Part shown: piece by piece, positions 31,293-40,472 of the stretch | Numbering within the stretch: position 1 is the first letter of the stretch | Layout: every line of letters starts with the position of its first letter | NCBI RefSeq assembly: GCF_900996235.1 | Contig: NZ_CAAJGM010000208.1 | Span: 62,001-126,000 of the forward strand | Length of the DNA: 64,000 nt | Direction of reading: 5' to 3' | Origin: Paraburkholderia sp. BCC1885 | GTDB taxonomy: Bacteria; Pseudomonadota; Gammaproteobacteria; Burkholderiales; Burkholderiaceae | Translations under genes and position numbers: made by a program | Notes under the pieces: generated by a model | What the model was told of the DNA's origin: nothing | Seen by the model: only the letters and a program-made list of their open reading frames with translations | Database searches by the model: none

Positions 31293-32690
31293 TCACACGC
31301 GCCGCCACTCGGTCAACCCGCCGGGTTTGTCTTCAAGTGCAACGCCAGCCTCGAGCAATTCGGCCCGAATCCGGTCTGCTGCCGCATAGTCCTTCGCCTG
31401 CTTGGCGGCCACGCGCGCGGCGATCTGCGCTTCGATCGCGGCGGCATCGAGCGCGCCTTCACTTGCGCTGCCCGCAGCCTGTTGCAGGAACGCACGCGGC
31501 TCACGGCCGAGCAGTCCGATGATGCGCGCAAGCGCGCGCAGTTGCCGGGCCAGCGCGGCATCGCGCGTGCGGTTCACCTCACTTGCCAACTCAAACAGCA
31601 CCGCCACTGCGACGGGCGTGTTGAAGTCGTCGTTCATCGCTGCCCGAAAACGTTGCGCGTGCGCCTCGTTCCAGTCGAGTCCGGCCGCGTCCGGCGTCAC
31701 GTCTTTTAACGACGTGTACAGGCGCGTGAGCGCGTTGCGGGCGTCGTCGATATGCGTGTCGCTATAGTTCAGCGGCGAGCGATAATGCGCGCGCGCGATA
31801 AAAAAGCGCACCACTTCGGCGTCGTACTGCGCGAGCACTTCGCGGATCGTAAAGAAGTTGCCGAGCGACTTCGACATCTTCTCATTGTCGATCTGCACGT
31901 AGCCGTTGTGCATCCAGTAATTGACAAACGTTTGACCTGTCGCACCTTCGCTTTGCGCGATTTCGTTTTCGTGGTGCGGAAACTGCAGGTCTTGCCCGCC
32001 GCCATGAATGTCGAAATGCTCGCCGAGCAATGTGCAGCCCATGGCCGAGCATTCGATGTGCCAACCCGGACGCCCGCGGCCGTACTTCGAGTCCCAACCC
32101 GTGTCTGCAGGCTCATCGGGCTTGGCCTGTTTCCACAGGACAAAATCGAGCGGATCCTGCTTGGCGTCGTTGGCCGCCACGCGCTCGCCGGCGCGCAGGT
32201 CTTCGAGCGACTTACCCGACAGCTTGCCGTAGCCAGAAAATTTGCGCACGGCATAATTCACGTCGCCGTCGCTGCCCTGATAAGCGTAGCCATTCGCCTC
32301 AAGGGCCTCGATCATGCCGAGCATCTGCGGAATGTAGTCCGTGGCGCGCGGTTCGAGATCGGGGCGTTCGATGCCGAGCGCGTCCGCGTCTTCATGCATC
32401 GCCTTGATGAAACGATCGGTTAGCGACTTGATCGTCTCACCGTTTTCGACGGCGCGGCGAATGATCTTGTCGTCGATATCGGTAATATTGCGCACGTACG
32501 TCACGTTGTAGCCGAGCGTGCGCAGCCAGCGTTGCGCGATGTCGAACACAACCATCACGCGTGCATGACCGATATGACAATAGTCGTACACCGTCATGCC
32601 GCAGACGTACATCCGCACGACGCCTTCTTGCAGCGGCACGAAAGTTTGCTTGTCACGCGCGAGCGTGTTGTAGATGCGCAGTGATTCCAT
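31293..32690 (-). CDS. cysS: Cysteinyl-tRNA synthetase
   Basis: A 465-residue class I synthetase charging tRNA-Cys. MYVCGMTVYDYCHIGHARVM holds a zinc-ligand Cys and the HIGH box, and KMSKSLGN is the second signature. The zinc-site residues (ECSAMGCTLLG, HHENEIAQSEG) are present. Start ATG 32690 (MESLRIYNTL) fits the family; the frame runs further upstream only by chance. The gene is divergent from the TPR gene at 32934. Confidence 0.98.
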   Translation of the reverse strand: MESLRIYNTLARDKQTFVPLQEGVVRMYVCGMTVYDYCHIGHARVMVVFDIAQRWLRTLGYNVTYVRNITDIDDKIIRRAVENGETIKSLTDRFIKAMHEDADALGIERPDLEPRATDYIPQMLGMIEALEANGYAYQGSDGDVNYAVRKFSGYGKLSGKSLEDLRAGERVAANDAKQDPLDFVLWKQAKPDEPADTGWDSKYGRGRPGWHIECSAMGCTLLGEHFDIHGGGQDLQFPHHENEIAQSEGATGQTFVNYWMHNGYVQIDNEKMSKSLGNFFTIREVLAQYDAEVVRFFIARAHYRSPLNYSDTHIDDARNALTRLYTSLKDVTPDAAGLDWNEAHAQRFRAAMNDDFNTPVAVAVLFELASEVNRTRDAALARQLRALARIIGLLGREPRAFLQQAAGSASEGALDAAAIEAQIAARVAAKQAKDYAAADRIRAELLEAGVALEDKPGGLTEWRRV

Positions 32691-32933
32691 AGAGACGATG
32701 CGTGGGCCGAAAGAAACCGCAATGTGTTTCGTGCGCGCCGTGCCCGCTGCAGACAAAACGGCGATGGCGGGTATGGCGCATACAACGGCAGCAAACCGGC
32801 GCATCTGGTGCGGCGGTCAGGCTGCGATCATGGCGGAGACGACCACGAGTGGCGAAAAGACAGTCTGTGGTTCAACGGAACGCGCAGACCTTTTGTTAGA
32901 ATGGGTCGGAGTATAACATCCAGACCTGAGCCT

Positions 32934-33665
32934 ATGAAACCTTCCAGCGGCCGCGCGCGAAGCGCCGCGACCCTCGCCGCGACGGCCCTGTGCGGCCTCG
33001 CCGTCACGCTGATGCCGGGCGTCGCCGCCTACGCGCAAAAGGCGCCCGTCATCGCGCAAGGCCCCGCCGTGCGTGACGACACGCCGGAAATCGACAGTTC
33101 GATCGCGCAGAAAAACTGGAACGCCGCGCTCAAGCAACTCGACACCCGCATTGCCGCGAATCCACGCGACGCGCAGGCGCAATTCAAGCGCGCCACGGTG
33201 CTCGCGCACCTGAATCGCGACGACGAAGCGATCAGCGCGTTCGTGGCGCTCACGCAAACCTATCCGGAATTGCCCGAGCCGTACAACAACCTGGCGGCGC
33301 TCTACGCGAAGCACGGCCGCTATACGGAAGCACGCGAAGCGCTCGAAACGGCCACCAAGGCGAATCCCAACTACGGCCTCGCTTACGAAAATCTCGGCGA
33401 CCTGTATCTGCGCCTTGCCGACTCGGCCTACCAGCGCGCGCACGATCTCGGCCAGGCCACCGGCCCAACGCAGCAGCGCCTCGACGACATCCAGAAAATC
33501 ATCTCGCCGCCGAAAAGCGCCGGGAAGCCGGTGAAAAAAGTCGCCGCGCCGGAGGATGACTACACGAACCGCGCCACCTCGAACCTCACCACTTCACCGA
33601 ACTTCCAGTTCGGTGGTCCGACCGGTTCGCTTGCCGTGCCGCCGTATATGGCGCCGTCGCAATAA
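32934..33665 (+). CDS. Exported TPR-repeat protein
   Basis: A 243-residue protein with a signal peptide (about 1-38, ending VAAYA-QKAPV) and three or so TPR units (NWNAALKQLDTRIAANPRDA, AISAFVALTQTYPELPEPYN, TEAREALETATKANPNYGL). It probably acts in the periplasm as a protein-binding scaffold. The start is ATG 32934. It is divergent from cysS and followed by ppiA 42 bases later; the cluster TPR-ppiA-ppiB-lpxH may be co-transcribed. Function not known. Confidence 0.85.
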   Translation: MKPSSGRARSAATLAATALCGLAVTLMPGVAAYAQKAPVIAQGPAVRDDTPEIDSSIAQKNWNAALKQLDTRIAANPRDAQAQFKRATVLAHLNRDDEAISAFVALTQTYPELPEPYNNLAALYAKHGRYTEAREALETATKANPNYGLAYENLGDLYLRLADSAYQRAHDLGQATGPTQQRLDDIQKIISPPKSAGKPVKKVAAPEDDYTNRATSNLTTSPNFQFGGPTGSLAVPPYMAPSQ

Positions 33666-33707
33666 GCTCGCTCATCGTTCACGTTTTTTTCCACCCTGAG
33701 GATCTTC

Positions 33708-34289
33708 ATGAAATGGTTGATGCTGGCGCTCGGTAGCGCCGCCCTGATCGCGAACGCACCCGCATTTGCACAGTCCGCCACGCCGGCGACGCACCCGTCC
33801 GTCCTCTTCAAGACCACGGACGGCGACATCCGCGTCGAGCTGTATCCCGAGAAGGCTCCGAAGACCGTCGCGAACTTCCTCGACTACGTGAAATCCGGCC
33901 AGTACAGCGGCACGATTTTTCACCGCGTCATCCCCGGCTTCATGATCCAGGGCGGCGGCTTCACGCAGACCTACGCGGAAAAGCCGACGCGCGCGCCGAT
34001 CCCGCTTGAGAGCCGTAACGGCCTGAAGAACGAAGTGGGCGCCATTGCGATGGCGCGCACGAGCGATCCGGATTCGGCGACGGCGCAATTCTTCATCAAC
34101 ACGGCGAACAACGTGGGCCTCGACTATCCAGGCCAGGACGGCAACGGTTACGCCGTGTTCGGCAAGGTGACGTCGGGCCTCGACGTCGTGAAGAAGATCG
34201 AAGCCACGCCGACCACCACGCGTGGCCCGATGGCCGACGTGCCGCAAACGCCGATCGTGATCGAATCGGCCACCATCGTCAGCAAGTAA
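33708..34289 (+). CDS. ppiA: Periplasmic peptidyl-prolyl isomerase (cyclophilin)
   Basis: A 193-residue cyclophilin with signal peptide (MKWLMLALGSAALIANAPAF, cleaved AFA-QSA). The catalytic core shows FHRVIPGFMIQGGGF, the SATAQFFINTA block and GYAVFGKVTSGLDVVKKIE. It speeds proline isomerisation of exported proteins. AGGATC lies upstream. A cytoplasmic paralogue follows. Confidence 0.95.
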   Translation: MKWLMLALGSAALIANAPAFAQSATPATHPSVLFKTTDGDIRVELYPEKAPKTVANFLDYVKSGQYSGTIFHRVIPGFMIQGGGFTQTYAEKPTRAPIPLESRNGLKNEVGAIAMARTSDPDSATAQFFINTANNVGLDYPGQDGNGYAVFGKVTSGLDVVKKIEATPTTTRGPMADVPQTPIVIESATIVSK

Positions 34290-34413
34290 ACTAGCAGGTG
34301 CACGCCCCGGCGATCCAGGCGGTCGCCGCCCCTTGCACCTTCATGCCCCAGCGCGGCCCCATCCATGCGATGCGCCGCGCCTTCCACCCACCTGTCCCGC
34401 AAAGGATTCCATC

Positions 34414-34908
34414 ATGGTCGAACTGCACACGAATCACGGCGTCATCAAACTCGAACTCGACGCTGAGAAAGCGCCGAAGTCGGTTGAGAATTTCCTCAAC
34501 TACGTGAAGGCCGGTCACTACGACAACACGGTGTTCCACCGCGTGATCGACGGCTTCATGATCCAGGGCGGCGGTTTCGAACCCGGCATGAAGCAAAAGC
34601 CGACCGAAGCGCCGATCACCAACGAAGCGAACAATGGCTTGAAGAACGTCAACGGTTCCGTCGCCATGGCGCGCACCAACGACCCGCATTCGGCGACCGC
34701 GCAATTCTTCATCAACGTCAACGACAACGACTTCCTGAACCACTCGTCGCCGACGCCGCAAGGCTGGGGTTACGCCGTGTTCGGCAAGGTGGTCGAGGGT
34801 CTCGACATCGTCGAAAAAATCAAGAAGGTGAAGACCGGTTCGAAGGGCTTCCATCAGGACGTGCCGGCCGACGACGTGATCATCGAAAAAGCGGTGATCG
34901 TCGAGTAA
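34414..34908 (+). CDS. ppiB: Cytoplasmic peptidyl-prolyl isomerase (cyclophilin)
   Basis: A 164-residue cyclophilin without signal peptide: FHRVIDGFMIQGGGFEPGM, SATAQFFINVNDNDFLNH, GYAVFGKVVEGLDIVEKIK. Start ATG 34414 has AAAGG nine bases upstream; the frame is open for 27 codons before it. ppiB and the following lpxH are adjacent in many beta- and gamma-proteobacteria. Confidence 0.96.
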   Translation: MVELHTNHGVIKLELDAEKAPKSVENFLNYVKAGHYDNTVFHRVIDGFMIQGGGFEPGMKQKPTEAPITNEANNGLKNVNGSVAMARTNDPHSATAQFFINVNDNDFLNHSSPTPQGWGYAVFGKVVEGLDIVEKIKKVKTGSKGFHQDVPADDVIIEKAVIVE

Positions 34909-34922
34909 TCAGGCCTTCTTCG

Positions 34923-35720
34923 ATGCTGCAAGAAACGCCGCTGCGAAGCGTCGCTGCGGGCGTGCCGGGTGAGGGCAAACGCCCGCACGGGGCACGCCCG
35001 TGGTTTTTTATCTCGGACCTGCATCTGAGCGAGGCGATCCCGCATACGGTCGCCGCGTTCGAACACTTCATCCGCGTCACCGCTGAAGAGGCCGATTCCG
35101 TTTTCATTCTCGGCGATCTGTTCGAGTACTGGATCGGCGACGACATGCTCGGCGAGCCGTTCGTCGCGCGCATGGCGGCCTTACTGCATACGCTGTCCGA
35201 GCGCGGCATCGCGCTTTACATCATGCATGGCAACCGCGACTTTCTTCTCGGCAAGCGCTTCATGAAAGCGGCCGGGGCGATCTGGTTACCCGATCCGTTT
35301 GTCATCACCGCATTCGGCATGCGCATCACCCTCGCGCACGGCGACGCGCTCTGCACCGCGGACCGCGCGTACCTGCGCTTTCGCCGTTTCGCGCGCCTTC
35401 GTCTCGCCCAGATGCTGTTTCTCGCCTGGCCGTTCAGATGGCGCCAGGCATTGGCTCAACGGATGCGTTCGGCAAGCCAGGAAGGCCGCTCGCGGCCGGT
35501 CTCGCCCAAGTATGACGCGACGCCTGAAGGGATCGCTGCATTGTTCAGGGATAGCGGCACCATGACGATCGTGCACGGCCACACGCACCGGCCGGCCCGT
35601 CATCGCGAACCCGGCGGCACGCGTTGGGTCCTGCCCGACTGGGATCTCGACCACGGCGAGCACCGTGGCGGCTATCTGCGCGTCGATGCCGAAGGGCTCA
35701 GGGCTCTGCCGCTCGACTAA
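34923..35720 (+). CDS. lpxH: UDP-2,3-diacylglucosamine diphosphatase
   Basis: A 265-residue calcineurin-like enzyme that cleaves UDP-2,3-diacylglucosamine to lipid X in lipid A synthesis at the inner membrane. The metal site motifs are FISDLHLSE, ILGDLFEYWIGDD, IMHGNRDFLLG, TLAHGDALCT and VHGHTHRP. It starts 14 bases after ppiB. The first 25 residues vary, so the start is slightly uncertain. Confidence 0.95.
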   Translation: MLQETPLRSVAAGVPGEGKRPHGARPWFFISDLHLSEAIPHTVAAFEHFIRVTAEEADSVFILGDLFEYWIGDDMLGEPFVARMAALLHTLSERGIALYIMHGNRDFLLGKRFMKAAGAIWLPDPFVITAFGMRITLAHGDALCTADRAYLRFRRFARLRLAQMLFLAWPFRWRQALAQRMRSASQEGRSRPVSPKYDATPEGIAALFRDSGTMTIVHGHTHRPARHREPGGTRWVLPDWDLDHGEHRGGYLRVDAEGLRALPLD

Positions 35721-35756
35721 CGGGCTAGCCGATTAACCAGCCTCAAACAGCTGCGC

Positions 35757-36572
35757 CTAGCGTTCGACCGCGACCTCTTCCACTTTTCCCGCAATCGCCG
35801 CCGACAAACGACGCAAATCGAGCAGCGCCGCGTCCGCGCCTTGCAGCGCTTCGAGACTGGTGCCGAGCCGCTCGAACGCGGCGACGATTTCGTCGATGCG
35901 CTGCGACTGCGTCGCGGCATGATCGATCAAACCATGGATGGCGAGCGACACCGGATCGTCCGCATTCGGCGTAATGCCATACGCGCAGAAACCGCTGCGC
36001 TGCGGCGCGCGCTTCGCATCGCAACCGGCCGTTGAGGTTGGCGTGACGGACGCCGCCGCCGGCACGATCACGCGCGCCGGATTGCCCACCGCCGTGCCGC
36101 CCGCCGGCACCGGCTTGACGACCACCGCGTTCGAACCGATCTTGGCCTCCGCGCCGATCGTGAAGCCGCCGAGCACCTTGGCGCCCGCGCCGACGATCAC
36201 ACCGCGTTCGAGCGTGGGATGCCGCTTGGCCCCGCGCGTAAGCGAGGTGCCGCCGAGCGTGACCCCCTGGTAGATGGTGCAATCGTCACCGATTTCCGCG
36301 GTCTCGCCGACAACCACGCCCATGCCGTGATCGATAAACACGCGGCGGCCGACCGTTGCGCCCGGATGGATCTCGATGCCGGTCAGAAAGCGCGCCAGTT
36401 GCGACACGAAACGCGCAAGCCAGCGGCGTTTGGCGCGCCACAAGGCATGCGCGAGCCGATGCAGGACCAGCGCGTGCAGGCCCGGATAGCACGTGAGCAC
36501 TTCCCAGGCGCTGCGGGCGGCGGGATCGCGCTCGCGGATCGTGGCGATGTCTTCGCGAAGTCTCGTGAACAT
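35757..36572 (-). CDS. cysE: Serine O-acetyltransferase
   Basis: A 271-residue enzyme making O-acetylserine for cysteine synthesis. An N-terminal helical region (RLREDIATIRERDPAARSAW) precedes a left-handed beta-helix of hexapeptide repeats (GIEIHPGATVGRRVFIDHGM, GVVVGETAEIGDDCTIYQGV) and the GSNAVVVKPVPAGGTAVGNP segment. Start ATG 36572. The C-terminal extra about 80 residues include a helix-rich tail; E. coli CysE ends earlier and differently. Confidence 0.93.
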   Translation of the reverse strand: MFTRLREDIATIRERDPAARSAWEVLTCYPGLHALVLHRLAHALWRAKRRWLARFVSQLARFLTGIEIHPGATVGRRVFIDHGMGVVVGETAEIGDDCTIYQGVTLGGTSLTRGAKRHPTLERGVIVGAGAKVLGGFTIGAEAKIGSNAVVVKPVPAGGTAVGNPARVIVPAAASVTPTSTAGCDAKRAPQRSGFCAYGITPNADDPVSLAIHGLIDHAATQSQRIDEIVAAFERLGTSLEALQGADAALLDLRRLSAAIAGKVEEVAVER

Positions 36573-36818
36573 GGCAGTGACGCTTTGATAGGGACGGAAA
36601 ACCGCCGCAGCCTCGCGGCGCACGGCGGCAGGCCGCCGGTTAGCAGACCGGCAGCTTTGCTTATGAGGTTTCGAGGAATTGTAGGGCGATTGCGGCAAAC
36701 CTGCCGGATGCCCCCGTTACCGGCAAGGTCGTCGCAGCGAGGAGCGAAGATGAGGCGCCCGGCCGGCCAGCGCGTCACCGGGGCGGCAAGTCCGGCAGAT
36801 GGCGCGCGGGACCCAGGC

Positions 36819-37697
36819 TCAGGGCGTGCCGTCGCCCGATTGCCTGAGCTTCAGCAGAATGTGCTTGGCAATGCCGCGCACGATATTGACCTCTTCGCGC
36901 TCCAGCCCGGAACGGGCGAACAGGCGCCGCAGACGCGACATCAGCTTCTTCGGGTTGGCCGGATCGAGAAACTCGAGTGCCACCAGCGCGCTTTCCAGAT
37001 GCGCATACATGCCTTCGATATCGTCGCTCGGCGCGAGCGACCCGGCCGCCGCGCCCTGCCCCTCGACGCCGCCACTGCCGCCCGCGGAAGGGCTCGCCGC
37101 GACGCCAAGACCGAGATACGCCATGCGCAGCTCGTATGCCAGCACCTGCACGGCCTGCGCCAGATTGAGCGAACTGTAGGCCGGATTGGCCGGAATATGC
37201 GCGAGCACACTGCAGCGCTCGACGTCCTCGTTCGACAAGCCGGTGCGCTCGTTGCCGAACACCAGTGCGATATCGCCATGCACCGCGTGCTCGCGCGCAT
37301 GCGTGGCCGCGGCACGCGGCACGAGCTGGGGCGGCCCATATTCACGCGAGCGCGCCGTCAGCGCCACCGACCACGCCACGCCGTTGAGCGCGTCCGCCAG
37401 GGTCGGCACGATGTGGGCGCCGGCCAGCACGTCGTCGGCGCCGCTCGCCATGGCGAGCGCTTCGGGATCGGACTGGACGTGCGGCACGCGCGGCGCGACC
37501 AGCACGAGACGCGAAAAACCCATGGTCTTCACCGCGCGCGCAGCCGCCCCGACATTGCCGGGATGACTGGGCTCGACGAGCACGAAGCGGGTCGACGTAA
37601 AGCCGCCGCGCACGGGCGCCGCGCTGTCCGGCCCGCAGGTTTCAGAGGAAGACGCGGAGGACGAAGCCGGCGAATCGGGATTGTGGGGGTTGGCCAC
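36819..37697 (-). CDS. trmJ: tRNA (cytidine/uridine-2'-O-)-methyltransferase TrmJ
   Basis: A 292-residue SPOUT methyltransferase for nucleotide 32 of tRNA. FVLVEPSHPGNVGAAARAVK is the N-terminal signature, GDIALVFGNERTGLSNEDV and IPANPAYSSLNLAQAVQVL the SAM-binding knot. The C-terminal helical extension (about 215-292) is typical of TrmJ. A low-complexity Ser/Asp-rich N-terminus (30 residues) and a Gly-rich insert near 200-215 vary. Divergent from suhB across 287 bases. Confidence 0.93.
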   Translation of the reverse strand: MANPHNPDSPASSSASSSETCGPDSAAPVRGGFTSTRFVLVEPSHPGNVGAAARAVKTMGFSRLVLVAPRVPHVQSDPEALAMASGADDVLAGAHIVPTLADALNGVAWSVALTARSREYGPPQLVPRAAATHAREHAVHGDIALVFGNERTGLSNEDVERCSVLAHIPANPAYSSLNLAQAVQVLAYELRMAYLGLGVAASPSAGGSGGVEGQGAAAGSLAPSDDIEGMYAHLESALVALEFLDPANPKKLMSRLRRLFARSGLEREEVNIVRGIAKHILLKLRQSGDGTP

Positions 37698-37984
37698 GAT
37701 AAAAATAGGGAGCTAAAGAACCCCTATGTTAGCGCCAACCGCGCCGGTCATCCTAACCGCCTAGCACGGCGCGCTGCCGGAGAAGCCCGGAGTCGGGTAA
37801 AATCACGCCTATTCGCGCCGTTTTCGGACGAGCGCCTCGTTCTTATTCAATTCGTCTCCGTCGACGGAACGCCTGTCAAGCGGTCGTTCCGTGTTGTTTC
37901 AGCTGCGCTGTCGCAACTGTTCAGCTTATTTTCAGCTCATTACCGGTAAGCAGCCGCGCTGCCCCGGCACAAGGATCCAGGCTC

Positions 37985-38788
37985 ATGCATCCCATGCTCA
38001 ACATCGCCGTCAAGGCCGCCCGCCGCGCCGCGCAGATCATCAACCGGGCGTCGCTCGACCTCGATCTCGTCCAGGTCAGCAAGAAACAGCACAACGATTT
38101 CGTCACGGAGGTCGACAAGGCATCGGAAGCCGCGATCATCGACACGCTGAAGACCGCCTATCCCGATCATGCCATCCTCGCCGAAGAATCCGGCAAGTCG
38201 GACAACGAGTCCGAATACCAGTGGATCATCGACCCGCTCGACGGCACCACCAACTTCATCCACGGCTTCCAGTATTACTGCGTCTCCATCGCGCTGGCCC
38301 ATAAGGGCATCGTGACGCAGGCCGTCGTGTACGACCCGAACCGCAACGACCTGTTCACCGCCTCGCGCGGCCGCGGCGCGTTCCTGAACGACCGCCGCAT
38401 CCGCGTGGGCCGCCGTGACCGTCTCGCCGACGGCCTGATCGGCACGGGCTTCCCGTTCCGCGAAACCGACGGCCTCGAAGCCTACGGGCGTCTGTTCAAG
38501 GAAATGACCGAAGCCTGCGCCGGCCTGCGCCGCCCAGGCGCCGCCGCGCTCGATCTGGCGAACGTCGCCGCGGGCCGTCTGGACGGCTTCTTCGAACAGG
38601 GCCTGCACGCATGGGACATGGCCGCCGGCAGCCTGCTGATCACCGAAGCGGGCGGCCTGGTGGGCAACTACACGGGCGATTCGGACTTCCTGCACATCGG
38701 CGAGATCGTGGCGGGCAATCCGAAGCTGTACGCCCAGATGGTGCCGATCCTGTCGCGCTACAGCCGCACGAAGCAAGCGGCGGCGTAA
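37985..38788 (+). CDS. suhB: Inositol-1-monophosphatase (SuhB family)
   Basis: A 267-residue Mg-dependent phosphatase. The metal site is FVTEVDKASEAAI, ILAEESGKS, WIIDPLDGTTNF and HAWDMAAGSLLITEAGG. In Enterobacteria SuhB also joins rRNA antitermination; whether that holds here is unknown. The start ATG 37985 follows a 287-base divergent region. A clear terminator follows the stop. Confidence 0.94.
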   Translation: MHPMLNIAVKAARRAAQIINRASLDLDLVQVSKKQHNDFVTEVDKASEAAIIDTLKTAYPDHAILAEESGKSDNESEYQWIIDPLDGTTNFIHGFQYYCVSIALAHKGIVTQAVVYDPNRNDLFTASRGRGAFLNDRRIRVGRRDRLADGLIGTGFPFRETDGLEAYGRLFKEMTEACAGLRRPGAAALDLANVAAGRLDGFFEQGLHAWDMAAGSLLITEAGGLVGNYTGDSDFLHIGEIVAGNPKLYAQMVPILSRYSRTKQAAA

Positions 38789-38804
38789 GACTGCCTCGGG
38801 TAGC

Positions 38805-38826
38805 AAGCGGCTTCGGCCGCTTTTTT
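38805..38826 (+). terminator. suhB terminator
   Basis: AAGCGGC, TTCG, GCCGCTT and T-run, 17 bases after the suhB stop. Confidence 0.85.
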
Positions 38827-39046
38827 ATTGGCTTCGACGTGTGGCGCGATGCGCCGCCAGCAGACAGTCTGCAGCGCCGCATGCCCGGGCAGCGACACAC
38901 CGCCTCTGCATGCGCCGCCGCTTCATGCTACAAAGCGACAGGCCGCGCGCGATCCTCCTGTGCCATCTTCGCCGCGCCGCTCGTCCACGCTGTCATCCTT
39001 TCCAGATTTCCGGCGCGAGATCCCGCGCAGCATCCCGAACTGCTTA

Positions 39047-40345
39047 ATGAAAAAAGGCTTCTATACGATCATCGCAGCGCAGTTCGTGTCGTCGCTGGCC
39101 GACAATGCCCTGCTGATCGCGGCAATCGCCCTGCTCTCGGTCATCCGCTCCGCTGCCTGGGTCACGCCACTGCTGCAGATCTTCTTCACGGTCTCCTACG
39201 TGCTGCTGGCGCCGTTCGTCGGCGCGTTCGCGGACGCGCTGCAAAAACGCCATGTGATGTTCGTCTCGAACGCGCTGAAGGCAAGCGGCTGCCTGATGAT
39301 GATTGCCGGCGTGCATCCGATGATCGCCTACGGCGTGGTCGGCTTCGGCGCGGCGGCGTATTCGCCTGCCAAATACGGCATCCTGACCGAATTGCTGCCG
39401 GCCGACCGGCTGGTCGCGGCCAACGCGTGGCTCGAATCGGCTACGGTGCTCTCCACCATCGTCGGCACCATGATCGGCGGCGCGCTCATCAGCACTTACG
39501 CGGCCAACTTCGTCGCCCACGCGCATCTGCCATTGATCCGCTCCGCAGCCGATCTGGCGATGCTCGCCGTGATGCTCACCTATGCGATCGCGGCCGCCAT
39601 CAACGTGGGGATTCCCGATACCGGCGCACGCTATCCGAACCGTCTCAAGGAGCCGAAGAAACTGGTCGGCGATTTCACGCATTGCTTCAACGTGTTGTGG
39701 TCCGACAAGCTCGCACAGATCGCGCTATGGGTCACCACGCTGATGTGGGGCGGCGCGGTGACGCTGCAACTGTTGGTGCTCAAATGGGCCGACGTGAACC
39801 TCGGCCTGTCGCTCTCGAAAGCGGCGGTCATGCAGGGCATCACGGGACTTGGCATCGCGGTCGGCGCGGCGGCGGCCGCGACGCTGGTGCCGCTGCGCAG
39901 TTCGCTGAAAGTGCTGCCAATCGGCATCATTACGGGCGCGGTCGCGATCGGCATGGCGTTTTATAACAAGGGGCTGTTTCCGGCGGGCATGGGCATTCGG
40001 GTCGGCCCGCTCGTGGCGCCCATCTATATCGTGCTGGCCTATCCGCTGATGATCCTGCTCGGCGCGCTATCGGGCTTTTTCATCGTGCCGATGAATGCGC
40101 TGTTGCAGCATCGCGGCGCCACGCTGCTTTCGGCCGGCCACTCCATCGCGGTGCAAAACTTCAACCAGAATCTCGCAGTACTGCTGATGCTGGGACTGTA
40201 CGCGCTGATGCTCACGGCCAGGCTGCCGGTGCCGTGGATCATCGTCGTGTTCGGGTCCTTCATTACCTTCATGATGTGGATGGCGCAGCGCCGCAGCCAG
40301 ACGAATGCGCGCACCGTCAACGTCGACGCCATGCTCAAGGAATAA
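39047..40345 (+). CDS. lplT: Lysophospholipid transporter LplT-like MFS protein
   Basis: A 432-residue major-facilitator protein with about 12 membrane helices, starting ATG 39047 (MKKGFYTIIAAQFVSSLADN). The N-terminal FVSSLADNALLIAAIALLSV and YSPAKYGILTELLPADRLVA are typical of LplT, which flips lysophospholipids into the cytoplasm for reacylation. Here no acyltransferase-acyl-ACP synthetase gene is adjacent, so the substrate is inferred from similarity. The ORF is open for 219 bases upstream of the chosen start, without matching sequence. Confidence 0.9.
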   Translation: MKKGFYTIIAAQFVSSLADNALLIAAIALLSVIRSAAWVTPLLQIFFTVSYVLLAPFVGAFADALQKRHVMFVSNALKASGCLMMIAGVHPMIAYGVVGFGAAAYSPAKYGILTELLPADRLVAANAWLESATVLSTIVGTMIGGALISTYAANFVAHAHLPLIRSAADLAMLAVMLTYAIAAAINVGIPDTGARYPNRLKEPKKLVGDFTHCFNVLWSDKLAQIALWVTTLMWGGAVTLQLLVLKWADVNLGLSLSKAAVMQGITGLGIAVGAAAAATLVPLRSSLKVLPIGIITGAVAIGMAFYNKGLFPAGMGIRVGPLVAPIYIVLAYPLMILLGALSGFFIVPMNALLQHRGATLLSAGHSIAVQNFNQNLAVLLMLGLYALMLTARLPVPWIIVVFGSFITFMMWMAQRRSQTNARTVNVDAMLKE

Positions 40346-40364
40346 GCACGCGGGCGAGTGCGGG

Positions 40365-40408
40365 CCTGGCCGGATGGACAATCGGCGCGGATTGGCCATC
40401 CGGCCAGG
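40365..40408. repeat. 13-base inverted repeat between lplT and mutS
   Basis: CCTGGCCGGATGG and CCATCCGGCCAGG form a perfect stem with an 18-base loop 20 bases after the lplT stop. There is no T-run. The related sequence CCTGGCCATCCGGCC occurs between hfq and der near 63104, so it may be a dispersed REP-like element or a rho-independent-like stem. Confidence 0.6.
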
Positions 40409-40472
40409 TTCGCGGCGCGCGGCAACGGGTTAAACTCACGCCCTGAACAGCTAACGCAAGAAGACACTCAGG